From NCBI GenBank assembly GCA_003566795.1, contig PXBU01000236.1, forward strand, positions 1 to 20,170: a DNA stretch of 20,170 nucleotides, read 5' to 3'. Shown here piece by piece: positions 7,502 through 14,785 of this stretch. The notes under the pieces are model-generated. The model ran no database searches and was not told the DNA's origin. It saw only the letters and a list, made by a program, of their open reading frames with translations. Positions within the stretch are counted from its first letter, which is position 1, and each line of letters begins with the position of its first letter. The DNA comes from Puniceicoccaceae bacterium (GTDB taxonomy: Bacteria; Verrucomicrobiota; Verrucomicrobiia; Opitutales; Coraliomargaritaceae). The position numbers and the translations under genes are program-made.

Positions 7502-8980
7502 ATGATCAAACGCTTAATTCTATTTCCCCTCTTTATCGCGCTGTTTGCCGCTTTTTTACAAGGCACCCCTAAGCAAGCATCGAATGCAAGCGGTCCGGCC
7601 ATCACCGTATATAATCAAAATTTCGGTGTGGTTCGTGATCTCATACCACTTGATCTTTCCGCTGGTATTAGCGAATTCAGCTACAGTGGTGTCACTTCCC
7701 AGCTCGAGCCAGAGTCGGTCGTTCTGCGTGACCCGTCCGGTTTGGTCGAACTCAGTATCGTCGAACAGAGCTATCGCGGGGATCCGGTCGACCGCGACGG
7801 CTTATTACAGATGTTTGAGGGGCAGACGATTGATTTTAGCAGGACCCTCGGGGATACCGAGGTGGTCCAACGCGGGCGCATTATCCGGGCCCCGTCGGTC
7901 GTGATGAGTAAAGATCAGCGCGGTCAACGCCGGCAAAGAACGCTTGAGCCAATCATCGAAGTAGAGGGGCAACTAATGACCAAGCTGCCCGGTGAGCCGC
8001 TATTCCCGAGTCTGGGCGATGATTCCATCCTCCAGCCCACACTTAGCTGGAAGATTTACTCGCCGGAAGCAGCTTGTCTGGACGCGCAGCTGAGCTACCT
8101 GACGGAGGGCATGTCCTGGAAGGCCGACTACAATCTCGTGCTGCCGGAAAAGGGTGACGACGTCACGCTGACGGGATGGGTGTCGATCGAAAACAACACC
8201 GGCACTACTTTCGAAGACGCCAGCATCAAGTTGATCGCGGGTGACGTGAATCGAGTGCCAGATCCTGTTCCGTCCGCGACAAGGATGCGTGCCGACGCTT
8301 TCGTAATGGCGCAAGCAGCCCCCGAAGTCGAAGCCAAAAAGTTTGACGAATTTCACATGTATTCGCTCCCACTGGCCACGACCCTGCGCGACCGCGAAAC
8401 CAAACAGCTCGAGTTTATCCGCGCCGAGCGGGTCGCAACCAAGCGGCTGTTTGTTTACACCGGTGCTAATTTGCGCTTTCATGGTAGAGTCAATTCCAAC
8501 CAGAATTATGGCCAAAACTCGCAGCCGAATGTCGCGATTTACCGTGAGTTTGAGAACACGGAAGAAAACGGACTGGGTGTCGCCTTGCCCGGCGGCAAGA
8601 CCCGCTTCTACCGCATGGATACCGACGGGCAGTTGGAATTCACCGGCGAGGACCGCATCGATCATACCCCGCGCAACGAGACGCTCCGTCTCTATCTCGG
8701 TAATGCCTTCGACCTGGTGGGAGAGCGGACCCGCACTAATTTCTACCAGCATCCGAGTCGCGACCTGATTCGGGAAACCTTCCAGGTCGAGATTCGCAAC
8801 CGCAGCGAAGAGGAAGTCACTGTGCAAGTGGTGGAGCACCTCACCCGGGCGGCGAACTGGGAGATCAAGGAGACCAACCATGACTTTGAACAGCAGGACT
8901 CACATACCATCGAGTTCCCCCTCACCGTGGCCTCGGATGCCACCAAATCGGTCACCTACACGGTCGAGTATACCTGGTAG
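7502..8980 (+). CDS. Exported DUF4139 domain-containing protein
   Basis: The 492-aa product carries an N-terminal signal peptide (IKRLILFPLFIALFAAFLQG) and then the typical start of DUF4139 proteins: ITVYNQNFGVVRDLIPLDL, SYSGVTSQLEPESVVLRDPSG. The middle has SYLTEGMSWKADYNLVLP and GWVSIENNTGTTFEDASIKLIAGDVNRV, hallmark strands of the domain. The C-terminal half contains RFYRMDTDGQLEFTGEDRIDHTP and LYLGNAFDLVGERTRTNF, followed by a beta-rich end (EEVTVQVVEHLTRAANWEI). The protein is probably periplasmic or on the cell surface. No enzymatic role is established for the family, and no catalytic motif is visible. A short GC hairpin with a T-run lies just downstream. Family assignment is confident; function is unknown. 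Confidence 0.9.
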   Translation: MIKRLILFPLFIALFAAFLQGTPKQASNASGPAITVYNQNFGVVRDLIPLDLSAGISEFSYSGVTSQLEPESVVLRDPSGLVELSIVEQSYRGDPVDRDGLLQMFEGQTIDFSRTLGDTEVVQRGRIIRAPSVVMSKDQRGQRRQRTLEPIIEVEGQLMTKLPGEPLFPSLGDDSILQPTLSWKIYSPEAACLDAQLSYLTEGMSWKADYNLVLPEKGDDVTLTGWVSIENNTGTTFEDASIKLIAGDVNRVPDPVPSATRMRADAFVMAQAAPEVEAKKFDEFHMYSLPLATTLRDRETKQLEFIRAERVATKRLFVYTGANLRFHGRVNSNQNYGQNSQPNVAIYREFENTEENGLGVALPGGKTRFYRMDTDGQLEFTGEDRIDHTPRNETLRLYLGNAFDLVGERTRTNFYQHPSRDLIRETFQVEIRNRSEEEVTVQVVEHLTRAANWEIKETNHDFEQQDSHTIEFPLTVASDATKSVTYTVEYTW

Positions 8981-9000
8981 GTGTTGCTATTCTGAGTGCC

Positions 9001-9016
9001 GCCCCCAGGGCTTTTT
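9001..9016 (+). terminator. Short intrinsic-terminator-like hairpin after the DUF4139 gene
   Basis: GCCC (9001-9004) pairs with GGGC (9008-9011) around a three-base loop, followed directly by five T (9012-9016). It sits 20 bases after the stop codon of the upstream gene. The stem has only four GC pairs, so termination may be weak. A second, AT-rich inverted repeat AATCAAA/TTTGATT (9024-9041) follows at once and may form part of the mutM control region. Confidence 0.45.
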
Positions 9017-9129
9017 CATTTGAAATCAAAAGTCTTTGATTACCCGTGCCTTTTCTCAAATCTTAAATTTTCTATATCAAATGCATTTTCATGCGGGGCT
9101 CAGCTGCCAACTGAAAATGCCCTGCTGCC

Positions 9130-9954
9130 GTGCCCGAACTGCCCGAAGTCAAAACCATCCAGGATCAGCTCAACGGCTTCATGCCTTTCTCGATTGAACG
9201 GGTGCGCCGCAGCCGCGTGGCAGGCTCCATTGTGCACACTCCGTTGACCGGACTGACCGGGCGGACCATCACCCATATCGAGCGCACCGGTAAGCTGCTG
9301 GACTTCCGGCTCGATGATAGCCGCCATCTATTGAGTCATCTTGGTATGTCGGGCGCATGGTTGATCGCCCGCCACCCGGATCCACCCATTGCCGAAAAAC
9401 ACACGCACCTGCAGTTTCAAGGCAAGTCTCCGGCGGGTGCGGGCCACCTTGCCTACGTGGACCCCCGGCGCTTCGGCCACATGTATCTGTATTCGGCGCA
9501 ACAGGCGGCAGCCAAACTACAACAACTCGGGCCCGACCTGCTTTCGCCTCAGTTTACGCTCCAGTATTTCACCGATGCCCTGCTCAGCTACCCGCAACGC
9601 ATGATCAAGGTCACCCTACTGGACCAGTCGCTCTTTGCCGGCACCGGCAACTACATCGCCAACGAAATCTGCGCCCACGGTGGCGTACTGCCGCATCGGA
9701 GAGTCCAAACCCTCTGCCGCGCGGAGATCAGCCGCCTTTATCGGGGCGTCCAACGAGTTTTGAGACCGACTATTGGCAAAGGCGGCACCGCTTTTGGGGG
9801 CGGCTATCGCGACGCCCACGGCGAGCGCGGAACTGGAGTGCAGCACCTGGTTGTCTTTTATCAGTCCATCTGCCAACTGTGCCGCCAGACCCCAGTCGTA
9901 AAAACTGTCCTGGCCCAGCGCGGCACCTACCACTGCCCAAGTTGCCAAAAATGA
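9130..9954 (+). CDS. mutM: Formamidopyrimidine-DNA glycosylase (Fpg/MutM)
   Basis: This bifunctional glycosylase/AP lyase removes oxidised purines such as 8-oxoguanine in base excision repair. The GTG start is fixed by the invariant N-terminus PELPEV, whose proline amine is the nucleophile and whose Glu is catalytic. Lys55 in ERTGKLLDF corresponds to the conserved Lys57. YVDPRRFGHMYLY and LGPDLL are family signatures. The H2TH region contains FAGTGNYIANEICAHGGVLPHRR. The C-terminal zinc finger is complete: Cys248-x2-Cys251 and Cys269-x2-Cys272, with Arg264 in the lesion-recognition hairpin. The 274-aa length is normal. It stands alone, 149 bp after the DUF4139 gene and before a long non-coding stretch. 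No ribosome binding site is evident. A Nei-type glycosylase is less likely because of the AHGGVLPHRR helix style. Confidence 0.94.
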   Translation: MPELPEVKTIQDQLNGFMPFSIERVRRSRVAGSIVHTPLTGLTGRTITHIERTGKLLDFRLDDSRHLLSHLGMSGAWLIARHPDPPIAEKHTHLQFQGKSPAGAGHLAYVDPRRFGHMYLYSAQQAAAKLQQLGPDLLSPQFTLQYFTDALLSYPQRMIKVTLLDQSLFAGTGNYIANEICAHGGVLPHRRVQTLCRAEISRLYRGVQRVLRPTIGKGGTAFGGGYRDAHGERGTGVQHLVVFYQSICQLCRQTPVVKTVLAQRGTYHCPSCQK

Positions 9955-10067
9955 GCCCACAAAATGGGTCCTAGGCATAACTCAGTCTCATCGGGACTTT
10001 GCTGTTCCGCTTGGTAAGTCGCTGCATATCAAATAAAAGAAGCTCCACGCAAATCGAATAATTTTTA

Positions 10068-10084
10068 GCCTGGCAAAATATATT
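10068..10084 (+). repeat. 17-bp direct repeat, copy 1 (operator-like)
   Basis: GCCTGGCAAAATATATT is identical to the sequence at 10189-10205. It contains the small palindrome GCC-T-GGC and ends in TATATT, which resembles a -10 box. The two copies start 121 bp apart. Candidate regulator binding site; role inferred. Confidence 0.6.
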
Positions 10085-10188
10085 TCATCTTTCTGATTAC
10101 CCTGAGTGCTTAAGTCGGCTGAAAACTTGCAGATTTAAGCTGTTTTATCGCGAGGCAACTTATCATTGCGCGCTGCTGATTAAAATTT

Positions 10189-10205
10189 GCCTGGCAAAAT
10201 ATATT
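10189..10205 (+). repeat. 17-bp direct repeat, copy 2, with extended palindrome
   Basis: This second exact copy of the 17-mer sits in a longer perfect palindrome, TTTGCC-T-GGCAAA (10186-10198), immediately before TATATT (10200-10205). A dyad next to a -10-like hexamer is a classical repressor or activator position. If TATATT is a -10 box, transcription would begin near 10212 and leave a leader of about 215 bases before epsI. No good -35 hexamer is seen 17 bp upstream. Confidence 0.55.
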
Positions 10206-10300
10206 GTGGGGGGTTGTTGATTTTCGTTTATGGATTTTCGTGGAATTTTAGGGGTGTTAATTTACGGGGGAGGGGGTTTAGGTTATCATTTTTTCTGGTG

Positions 10301-10326
10301 GGGCGGCTTGGTGTCGCCCTTTGTTT
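10301..10326 (+). terminator. Terminator/attenuator-like hairpin upstream of epsI
   Basis: GGGCGGC (10301-10307) pairs with GTCGCCC (10313-10319), with one G-T wobble and a five-base loop TTGGT. It is followed by TTTGTTT. It lies about 100 bases before the epsI start, pointing the same way, which fits either an attenuator in the epsI leader or the end of a short RNA begun near 10200. Confidence 0.5.
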
Positions 10327-10429
10327 CTTGTCGGTTCGTTTTTGTCGTGCGGGGGATCGCTTGACTCGAAAACTCAATCCGGTTTATCTCGGAACTCTTG
10401 TTCTTATTTTTTAACAAAGGGGTGTAGCT

Positions 10430-11140
10430 GTGAAACGTTTTATTTTAGTCACCATGGCTGTCGGCTTGGCATTGGTTGTGTCGACTGGCTTGGTCTTCGC
10501 ATTTCTCGTGCCGGATGTGCCGCCCACCGTGGACCGTCCCCTCGAGGAATTGCTGCCCGAGCAAATTCCCGGTTGGCGGTCCACTAACGTGCCTCTATCT
10601 CAGACTCCTGAGGGCGAGGAGCGTGTCCTCGCCGTATTAGACCTGGATGATGTGATTTCCCGTCAATACAGTAAGGGGGACACTGATATTATGGTTTATG
10701 CGGCCTATTGGTTTCCTGGTAGCCAGCCATATAGTGCGGTAGCGATTCACAATCCTGACAGTTGCTGGGTAATTGCGGGCTGGGAGGTGATGGCACGGGA
10801 GAGTAACCGAAGTGTCGAGCTGGCGGGTTTCCGCCTGAAGGAGCATGAATGGGGTGTTTACCGGAAAGACGGTGATGATGTTTATGTTCTGTTCTGGCAT
10901 TTGCTGGGTGGCGAGCCGAACCAGCACATCAAGCAGATGATTTGGACCAGTTCGGGGCTCGATAGTTTCAAGCGCCAGTTTTACTTCATTTACAACATGT
11001 ATCAAATGGGCTTCGATCTCGGGCAGGATCAGTTGTTTGTCCGGATTTCTTCCAATAAACCTTTCGAGGAAATCGAGGAATCCGGTGAGCTGAGAGAAGT
11101 TCTCTCTGCCATTAGAGACTTGGGCCTGAGCCGCGACTAG
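10430..11140 (+). CDS. epsI: EpsI family protein (exosortase-associated, DUF3485)
   Basis: The 236-aa product has an N-terminal hydrophobic anchor (about residues 4-27) followed by an EpsI-type domain. The family is found with exosortases and exopolysaccharide genes; its biochemical role is not settled. Recognisable parts are LPEQIPGWRSTNVPLSQ, the strand DIMVYAAYWFPG, and IHNPDSCWVIAGWEV, which corresponds to the family's HSPxxCLPGxGW signature with Cys112 kept but the Leu-Pro-Gly changed. VYVLFWHLLGG and the helix SFKRQFYFIYNMYQMG follow. The GTG start has the clearest Shine-Dalgarno sequence in the window (AAAGGGG, about eight bases upstream). No exosortase gene or PEP-CTERM-type substrate is visible nearby. 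It converges with the acyltransferase gene with seven bases between. The gene name is given by family only. Confidence 0.82.
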   Translation: MKRFILVTMAVGLALVVSTGLVFAFLVPDVPPTVDRPLEELLPEQIPGWRSTNVPLSQTPEGEERVLAVLDLDDVISRQYSKGDTDIMVYAAYWFPGSQPYSAVAIHNPDSCWVIAGWEVMARESNRSVELAGFRLKEHEWGVYRKDGDDVYVLFWHLLGGEPNQHIKQMIWTSSGLDSFKRQFYFIYNMYQMGFDLGQDQLFVRISSNKPFEEIEESGELREVLSAIRDLGLSRD

Positions 11141-11147
11141 GACGCGC

Positions 11148-11789
11148 CTATGGTCTGGCTGCAATGTAGTTTGGTTTTGGAATCAGGCGGATCCCACTGT
11201 GGCGGATTGATTCCGTAATGTGGCAGCCCATCCCAATGTGGACTGCATCGGGCACTGTCAGCGGTCGTTTATAGCAGCCATTGTTAAAGTTGGCACCCGC
11301 ACCTACAAACACACGTTCGCCCAGTTCAACATGTCCGGATAAACAAACTGCCGGGCCGACGTGAGTGAAATTACCAATGCGGGCATCGTGCCCCACAATG
11401 CTGTGAGTGTTGACGATACAGGCGTTGCCGATCCTGGCATCAGGGCCGATATAGGCAAAGGCACCGATGAAGGTGCCGGGAGCGATCTCAGCCGAGGGTG
11501 CGATCGAGGCTTGGTCGGAAAGGATGCTGACAAAACGCATGACCGGAGAATATTGTTCGAAGAACCGCTGGCGGTGTTCGTTGTTGCCAATAGCTGCGAT
11601 GCAATCCCAGTCCGCGTAATGCTCCGGATCAAAGTCGGCCTCTTGCTTGGCGCCCAGGCCCGCGATGCTGGAAGTGCCATCGGTGGTGACGAGCTCGAAG
11701 CGTTTGTAACCCATGCTCTGGGCCGCCAACAAAACGTCTTTTGCATGACCCGAAGCACCAAATACCAGTAGTTTGTCCGCCATTTCCAT
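11148..11789 (-). CDS. NeuD/PglD-type sugar O- or N-acyltransferase (left-handed beta-helix)
   Basis: This protein resembles the sialic acid O-acetyltransferase NeuD and the nucleotide-sugar N-acetyltransferase PglD. The N-terminal domain (about 4-75) starts LLVFGASGHAKDVLLAAQSMG, a Rossmann-like substrate-binding fold, and contains CIAAIGNNEHRQRFFEQ. The C-terminal domain is a hexapeptide-repeat beta-helix: ASIAPSAEIAPGTFIGAFAYIGPDARIG, NTHSIVGHDARIGNFTHVGP, LSGHVELGERVFVGAGA. The likely catalytic His is in VGHD. The donor would be acetyl-CoA; the sugar acceptor cannot be told. The start may be ATG 11789 (214th codon from the end at most) or ATG 11783; neither has a clear ribosome binding site. 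It fits a surface-polysaccharide neighbourhood with epsI and the ligase gene. Confidence 0.87.
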   Translation of the reverse strand: MEMADKLLVFGASGHAKDVLLAAQSMGYKRFELVTTDGTSSIAGLGAKQEADFDPEHYADWDCIAAIGNNEHRQRFFEQYSPVMRFVSILSDQASIAPSAEIAPGTFIGAFAYIGPDARIGNACIVNTHSIVGHDARIGNFTHVGPAVCLSGHVELGERVFVGAGANFNNGCYKRPLTVPDAVHIGMGCHITESIRHSGIRLIPKPNYIAARP

Positions 11790-11920
11790 CAATTGTTACG
11801 TTTCTTTCTTTGGTCGAAGCATTCGAAGTGCAAGTCAGGACTTTAAGTTGCCTGAAAGCAAAAAATATGCGTTTACCAAGATGCAGTCTATGTATTTCTG
11901 CCTGTCTCTCTATTTATTCT

Positions 11921-13867
11921 ATGCCATCTTCAACCAATATTTCCAGGAGTATTGATTACTTCGGTGAGTTCTCTTGGGCGAATCTGCTGGACTGGTTCGT
12001 GACCTTTTGCCTGGGAGGGATTCTCGTGCTGACGGCTCTCCAGTTGGGCGGCGTTCGACCCGAGACGCAAGTCATGCTCCAGCCGCTCTATGTGGTGTTG
12101 TTGGCTTTACACGGAATGAGTCTGGCGGTGACGGCGAAAGACGCGCGCAGGCTCAATCCCGTGCCCTTTTTTATCATTCCTTTCCTTGTTTGGGCGTTGG
12201 CCTCCTTCTGGCTGTGGACGCCCACTCCGTGGCGGGGTAGTTACGAGCTCAGTTATTTCTTTTCCGCTTTCCTGTTTGGCTGGGTCGCGGTGAATAATGT
12301 GCGCACCCGAGCGCACCTATGGACGCTTATTGTCCTGTCGCTGGTTCCCCTCGGGAAGGCTATTTTTATCGGCTATTATCAGTTTTTCCAGAGCCCGACC
12401 GAGATGGCTAGAGTGAGGTTGGATTATCCACTTGAGCTGAATGCCCAGTATCTTGGCCAAGCGACCGGGATATTTGCCGACCCAGGTAGCTTTGCCGCAT
12501 TCTTATTGATTCTTCTGCCGTGTTTTATCGTGGCTGCGCTGGTGTCTCGCTTGCCGATGGTGCTCAGGGTTTTCAGTGCTTATGTGGTTGTGATGCTTAT
12601 TTTGGGCATTGCATTGGGGCAAACATACTGGGCTGCTGCAGCCGGGGTTGTCATCGTGGCGATTGTGCCGTGGTTTTGCTTTGAGAAGATCAGGCATCGC
12701 TATCTATTTTCGTTTCTTGGCGTCGGCGCCACTTCACTGGTTTTTGTTGCGATGTATTTTTTGAGTTCTCCGTTTCGGCGGGGACTCGTCCATGCCTTAA
12801 GCCCGGAGGGTGATGGGATTAGGCTGCTGCTTTGGCGGGAGGCGCTGGGTATGCTTATCCAGAGTCCGCTGACAGGTAGCGGCGCAGGCAGTTTTTCCCT
12901 GATGTTTGAGAAGAGTTCGGAGTTATCGCTCGCCCGGTTGCCCCTGACGCCGCATAATGATTTTTTGCTGATTTTCAGCGGCTACGGATTGGTGGGCGGT
13001 GTTCTGCTTTTCCTGCCGCTTGTCTATGTGGTGTACCGGGCCTTGCGCCAGTGGTCAAATGAGCCCTTCAAGCGCAAAGGCTTGGATGGTTATAGCATGC
13101 CCCACCAGAAGTTTTTCCTGGCACTGGCAATTTGCGGGGCGGTGGCACTGCTACTCTGCGCTTTGGTCCATTTCCCTCTCTACATCCCCGCCTTATTGTT
13201 GTATGGTGTTTTGGTTGTATCGATTTTAGTGAAAACGAGTTTTCTTCGAACGATCGCGCTCCCGGATTCCCGTTTCTCCGGGGTGCTTTATTTTGCGGCT
13301 TGCAGTGTCGTGGGCTTCGCCTTCTGGGCCCATGCTGCGCCGGTGATTAAGTCGCAAGGGCTTGAGATTCAGGCCAGTCAGCGGCTGGAGGGTTTGGTCG
13401 AACTGGGGATTGGGGTCTCGGGTGATTCCCGCTTGCTCGATGAAGTTATCGAACTCTACGAAAACGCTCTGATTGCGAATCCCAAGAATGCCGATGCGTG
13501 GATCGGGCTGAGCATGGCGATTTGCCAGTTGCATTACCGCGCTCCCGCCGATTTCGAGCAGATCGGCCAACGCGCGGTCGAGGCGGCCCAGCGCGCCTAT
13601 GACATCTGCCCGGAATACTGGCTGGCCTCCGCGCAGCTCGGAGTGGGCCATGCCCTGGCCGGACAAATTGAGGCGGCTCGCGACGCATTTGTGCGGGCGA
13701 TCGAACTTGGTCCGAATGTGAGTAATGCGCACTACTACTATGCGGCATTCCTGGGCGCGGATGATTCGATGCGCGAGGAAGCGCTCGAACGGGTTCGGCG
13801 CGCGCTGGAGATCAACCCAGACAATGCGTCCGCTCGCCGACTGGAGCAGAAGCTGCTGATTCTTTGA
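11921..13867 (+). CDS. O-antigen ligase/polymerase-like membrane protein with C-terminal TPR domain
   Basis: From ATG 11921 the product is 648 aa. Residues about 18 to 480 form ten or more hydrophobic segments of the Wzy/WaaL type. The large loop carries the family signature at LPLTPHNDFLLIFSGYGLVGG, with conserved His345, which is followed by a pair of membrane helices. From about residue 500 to the end lies a soluble TPR-like region (VIELYENALIANPKNADAWIGL; ALAGQIEAARDAFVRAIELGPN; ALERVRRALEINPDNASARRL). The protein probably polymerises or ligates an undecaprenyl-linked glycan at the periplasmic face. An upstream in-frame ATG at 11867 is possible but would add a Cys/Ser-rich stretch. It is first of three tightly spaced genes, ending three bases before the FecR gene, so a common operon is likely. 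Polymerase versus ligase cannot be decided. Confidence 0.88.
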   Translation: MPSSTNISRSIDYFGEFSWANLLDWFVTFCLGGILVLTALQLGGVRPETQVMLQPLYVVLLALHGMSLAVTAKDARRLNPVPFFIIPFLVWALASFWLWTPTPWRGSYELSYFFSAFLFGWVAVNNVRTRAHLWTLIVLSLVPLGKAIFIGYYQFFQSPTEMARVRLDYPLELNAQYLGQATGIFADPGSFAAFLLILLPCFIVAALVSRLPMVLRVFSAYVVVMLILGIALGQTYWAAAAGVVIVAIVPWFCFEKIRHRYLFSFLGVGATSLVFVAMYFLSSPFRRGLVHALSPEGDGIRLLLWREALGMLIQSPLTGSGAGSFSLMFEKSSELSLARLPLTPHNDFLLIFSGYGLVGGVLLFLPLVYVVYRALRQWSNEPFKRKGLDGYSMPHQKFFLALAICGAVALLLCALVHFPLYIPALLLYGVLVVSILVKTSFLRTIALPDSRFSGVLYFAACSVVGFAFWAHAAPVIKSQGLEIQASQRLEGLVELGIGVSGDSRLLDEVIELYENALIANPKNADAWIGLSMAICQLHYRAPADFEQIGQRAVEAAQRAYDICPEYWLASAQLGVGHALAGQIEAARDAFVRAIELGPNVSNAHYYYAAFLGADDSMREEALERVRRALEINPDNASARRLEQKLLIL

Positions 13868-13870
13868 GCT

Positions 13871-14767
13871 ATGAGATTTTTGACCACACTTCTGCTGTTA
13901 GCGTTCAACCTGGGGTTGAGTCTCTCTGCTGCCGGGGCACTGGTCCGTGGGGCGGCCGTGGCGCTGGAGGCCTCCGGCGGGGTCGAGATTATTGTCCCCG
14001 GTGACGACCTAAGCTATGAGAGCTTTGATGAACCGCGTTATTTCCCCGGCATTTTTAGTTGCCGCGCGCAGTCGGGTGGCACGATTGTGATCCAGGCTTC
14101 AAATGGGGTGGTAATGGATTTCCGTGGGGAGGGGTTTTTCTCAGTGGAGCGGTTCGAGAGTTTGTTGATTTCTGGCGAGGAGAGCCAAGAGAATCTGGAA
14201 CAATCCCGCAGCCACATGATTTTGAATATACGACGCGGGAGAATGGTGATCGACAGTCGCCCACTCTCCGAGGCTTCAAGGTTGGTGCTGGAAACACCCT
14301 TCGGACGCATCGCTGCGGTGAATGCGGTTTTCCTGGTGGATATCGATTTTGATCGCCGCAGCGGGATCTACGATTTCACCATCGCAAGTGCCGAGGGTGT
14401 CGTTCGGCTGAGCGACTTGCGCCAACAATCCTACACGGTTTATCCCGGGCAGCGCTTATCAGGTGCGGGCAGCTACGTGGCACCAGCGATTGAGATCGCG
14501 CGGCAAACCGAGCAGGTCCGCCAAATCTTCGGAAGATTTTTCAGCACCCGCGATGGACTGGATGGTGCGCGGATTGATCGGCGTCGGCTGCAGGCGCATT
14601 TGCAAGCACTGCCGGATCTGGCGGCAACGCTCCCGGCGCCCCGCTCATCGGCAGGATCGACCGACAAAAGGCCTCGAGTCATCGAATTTGCACCATCGAC
14701 AGAGTTTATCACGCCCTTTCGCGGGGAGTTAAAGCAGCCTTCAGCACGCCAGGCAGACCTATTCTGA
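13871..14767 (+). CDS. Exported FecR-domain protein
   Basis: The 298-aa product has a signal peptide (about residues 1-22, RFLTTLLLLAFNLGLSLSAAG) and a FecR-like beta domain at about 60-200. The pattern GGTIVIQASNGVVMDFRGEGFFSVERF, then MILNIRRGRMVIDSR, LETPFGRIAAVNAVFLVDID, IASAEGVVRLSDL and YTVYPGQRL matches the FecR barrel, though the usual RGT motif of the central strand is changed to VNA. The C-terminal third is basic and Pro/Ser-rich, without a membrane segment. No N-terminal anti-sigma (FecR_N) helix bundle is present. It should be periplasmic. The gene starts three bases after the ligase gene and ends 18 bases before the CHASE2-cyclase gene, so a periplasmic partner or ligand-presenting role for the CHASE2 sensor is a reasonable inference. 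Confidence 0.85.
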   Translation: MRFLTTLLLLAFNLGLSLSAAGALVRGAAVALEASGGVEIIVPGDDLSYESFDEPRYFPGIFSCRAQSGGTIVIQASNGVVMDFRGEGFFSVERFESLLISGEESQENLEQSRSHMILNIRRGRMVIDSRPLSEASRLVLETPFGRIAAVNAVFLVDIDFDRRSGIYDFTIASAEGVVRLSDLRQQSYTVYPGQRLSGAGSYVAPAIEIARQTEQVRQIFGRFFSTRDGLDGARIDRRRLQAHLQALPDLAATLPAPRSSAGSTDKRPRVIEFAPSTEFITPFRGELKQPSARQADLF

Positions 14768-14785
14768 ATCTGCCGATGAGCCTAG

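Larger units (their letters stand above)
9955..10429. other. 475-bp non-coding region: repeats, G/T-rich leader, hairpins
   Basis: No supported gene lies between mutM and epsI. Features from left to right are: an AT-rich stretch; a 17-bp direct repeat copy (10068-10084); an inverted repeat GCTTAA/TTAAGC (10108-10113 and 10135-10140); the second copy (10189-10205); then a strand strongly skewed to G and T with G runs at 10208-10213, 10251-10254, 10266-10270, 10272-10276 and 10300-10303. A terminator-like hairpin lies at 10301-10326. The stretch most likely holds the promoter and a long structured 5' leader of epsI, or a small RNA. Confidence 0.6.

Noticed and set aside
8000..8881. Minus-strand 293-codon open frame opposite the DUF4139 gene
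   Set aside because: The plus strand has a signal peptide and clear DUF4139 motifs; the antisense peptide has no recognisable domain.
10068..10084. Sigma-54 (-24/-12) promoter suggested by TGGCA in the repeats
   Set aside because: The required GC dinucleotide is not found ten bases after the GG in either copy.
10068..10205. Small transposable element (MITE) bounded by the 17-bp repeats
   Set aside because: The repeats are direct, no terminal inverted repeats lie inside them, and the dyad plus -10-like end fits a regulatory site better.
10187..10414. Possible 75-aa hydrophobic protein in the gap before epsI
   Set aside because: It needs a TTG start inside the palindromic repeat, has no ribosome binding site, and its Gly/Phe/Leu/Val content follows from the G/T skew. 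The terminator-like hairpin also lies within it.
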